From Sphingobium yanoikuyae (GTDB lineage: Bacteria; Pseudomonadota; Alphaproteobacteria; Sphingomonadales; Sphingomonadaceae), in contig NZ_CP139979.1 in the NCBI RefSeq assembly GCF_034424525.1, forward strand, positions 5,091,849 to 5,155,848: a stretch of 64,000 nucleotides of DNA. Reading direction: 5' to 3'. The notes beneath the pieces were generated by a model, which ran no database searches, had not been told where the DNA came from, and saw only the letters and a program-made list of their open reading frames with translations. This document shows, piece after piece, positions 63,570-64,000 of the stretch; position 1 is the first letter of the stretch, and every line of letters starts with the position of its first letter. The position numbers and the translations under genes are program-made.

Positions 63570-64000
63570 GCCTTACGTTAAGCTACCCGCTTATCTGAAA
63601 AGCCCGCTCCGGATCGCCGGAGCGGGCTTTTTCTGCTGGAGTCATGGAATAGTCATTTCCCTGACCCGCGAATTTCTCACGATTCGAGCTGGATTGTCAG
63701 AATCGTCTCAAAGTAATTCACTGAAAAATAGTCATAATTTGTGAATCTGCGGTTTTCTGCGGGATTCCCGAGTCAACGTCTTTATTTCAGTTTTTTGAAG
63801 CGACCCGCCCTTGATCCGGCGAAGCGGCCCTGTCTATTTTGAACCTCCGGCCGCTGATCGAATCACTTCCTGGCGGTCGTCATAATGTCAGTCGATGTAT
63901 CAGACTCGGAAGAGCGGGGGCGCTTTTCCGAACCATCTTGTTGCGTCCGATAGTCGTGCCCTCAGGGGCATTTTTGTTGGTATTTTGGGGGCAGCATTCA
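63570..64000. promoter_or_regulatory. Gene-free region with rpsT terminator and dense GANTC sites
   Basis: 431 bp to the window edge with no supportable gene. It starts with the rpsT terminator and is AT-richer than the genome between about 63650 and 63830. Eight GANTC sites lie at 63639, 63681, 63700, 63743, 63763, 63770, 63860 and 63903. No clear DnaA box (TTATCCACA) was seen. By alphaproteobacterial gene order, dnaA is expected just beyond the edge. Confidence 0.6.
63598..63632 (+). terminator. Intrinsic terminator of rpsT
   Basis: A 15-bp perfect stem, AAAAGCCCGCTCCGG (63598-63612) with CCGGAGCGGGCTTTT (63617-63631), a 4-nt loop and a T-run. Confidence 0.92.

Noticed and set aside
63633..64000. 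Replication origin with DnaA boxes
   Set aside because: No TTATCCACA-like boxes on either strand were found by eye; AT-richness and GANTC sites alone are not enough to call oriC.

Overview
The window is a high-GC alphaproteobacterial chromosome segment, most likely from a sphingomonad (Sphingobium/Sphingomonas group). Supporting this are four large TonB-dependent receptors with sphingomonad/Xanthomonas-like plug sequences, many Sec/Tat-exported enzymes, the housekeeping order mutM-rpsT beside a ubiE-ubiB-coaBC-dut run, and a dense group of GANTC (CcrM-type) sites at the right edge where dnaA would be expected next.

Left part, about 1-10 kb: an accessory oxidative catabolic cluster. On the minus strand a coupled operon encodes an amidohydrolase, a Rieske ring-hydroxylating oxygenase alpha subunit and hydantoinase/oxoprolinase B and A subunits (A runs off the left edge). 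Divergently, a 2Fe-2S ferredoxin, a cytochrome P450 and a short-chain dehydrogenase overlap one another. A regulator with two TetR-type DNA-binding domains follows, divergent from a TonB receptor, a secreted tyrosine phosphatase and an AstD-like dehydrogenase. The substrate is not identifiable; an N-containing ring or amide compound is a reasonable guess.

About 15.4-23 kb: a pectin (rhamnogalacturonan/oligogalacturonate) utilisation locus with a TonB receptor, a DUF6250 protein, a PL26-like exo-rhamnogalacturonan lyase and a PL22-like oligogalacturonate lyase. Inverted repeats precede the receptor and a strong hairpin terminator lies after it.

23-32 kb: small secreted, lipo- and membrane proteins, an L,D-transpeptidase, AlkA-type glycosylase, ferredoxin, RlmB, tRNA-Tyr and an SMR (Gdx/SugE-like) exporter. 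One membrane protein (28.0-28.6 kb) carries nine tandem RTxxS heptads before a DUF202 domain.

32-49 kb: GH3 beta-glucosidase, an exported catalase-peroxidase, a siderophore receptor with an array of TTGCGA-type inverted repeats upstream, an OmpA-like protein, an ABC-F ATPase, an AI-2E family membrane protein, a cytochrome b561-YceI fusion, and a phosphodiesterase/TonB receptor pair with a possible Pho box.

49-64 kb: mostly core metabolism: thioesterase, DUF983 protein, PabB and a short PabC, aspartate aminotransferase, exported MsrA, an MDR oxidoreductase and a GNAT enzyme. A tightly overlapping minus-strand operon then runs ubiE-ubiB-coaBC-dut-hypothetical-moeB/thiF-dsrE, followed by mutM and rpsT on the plus strand. 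Several long open frames antisense to real genes are high-GC artefacts and are not annotated.
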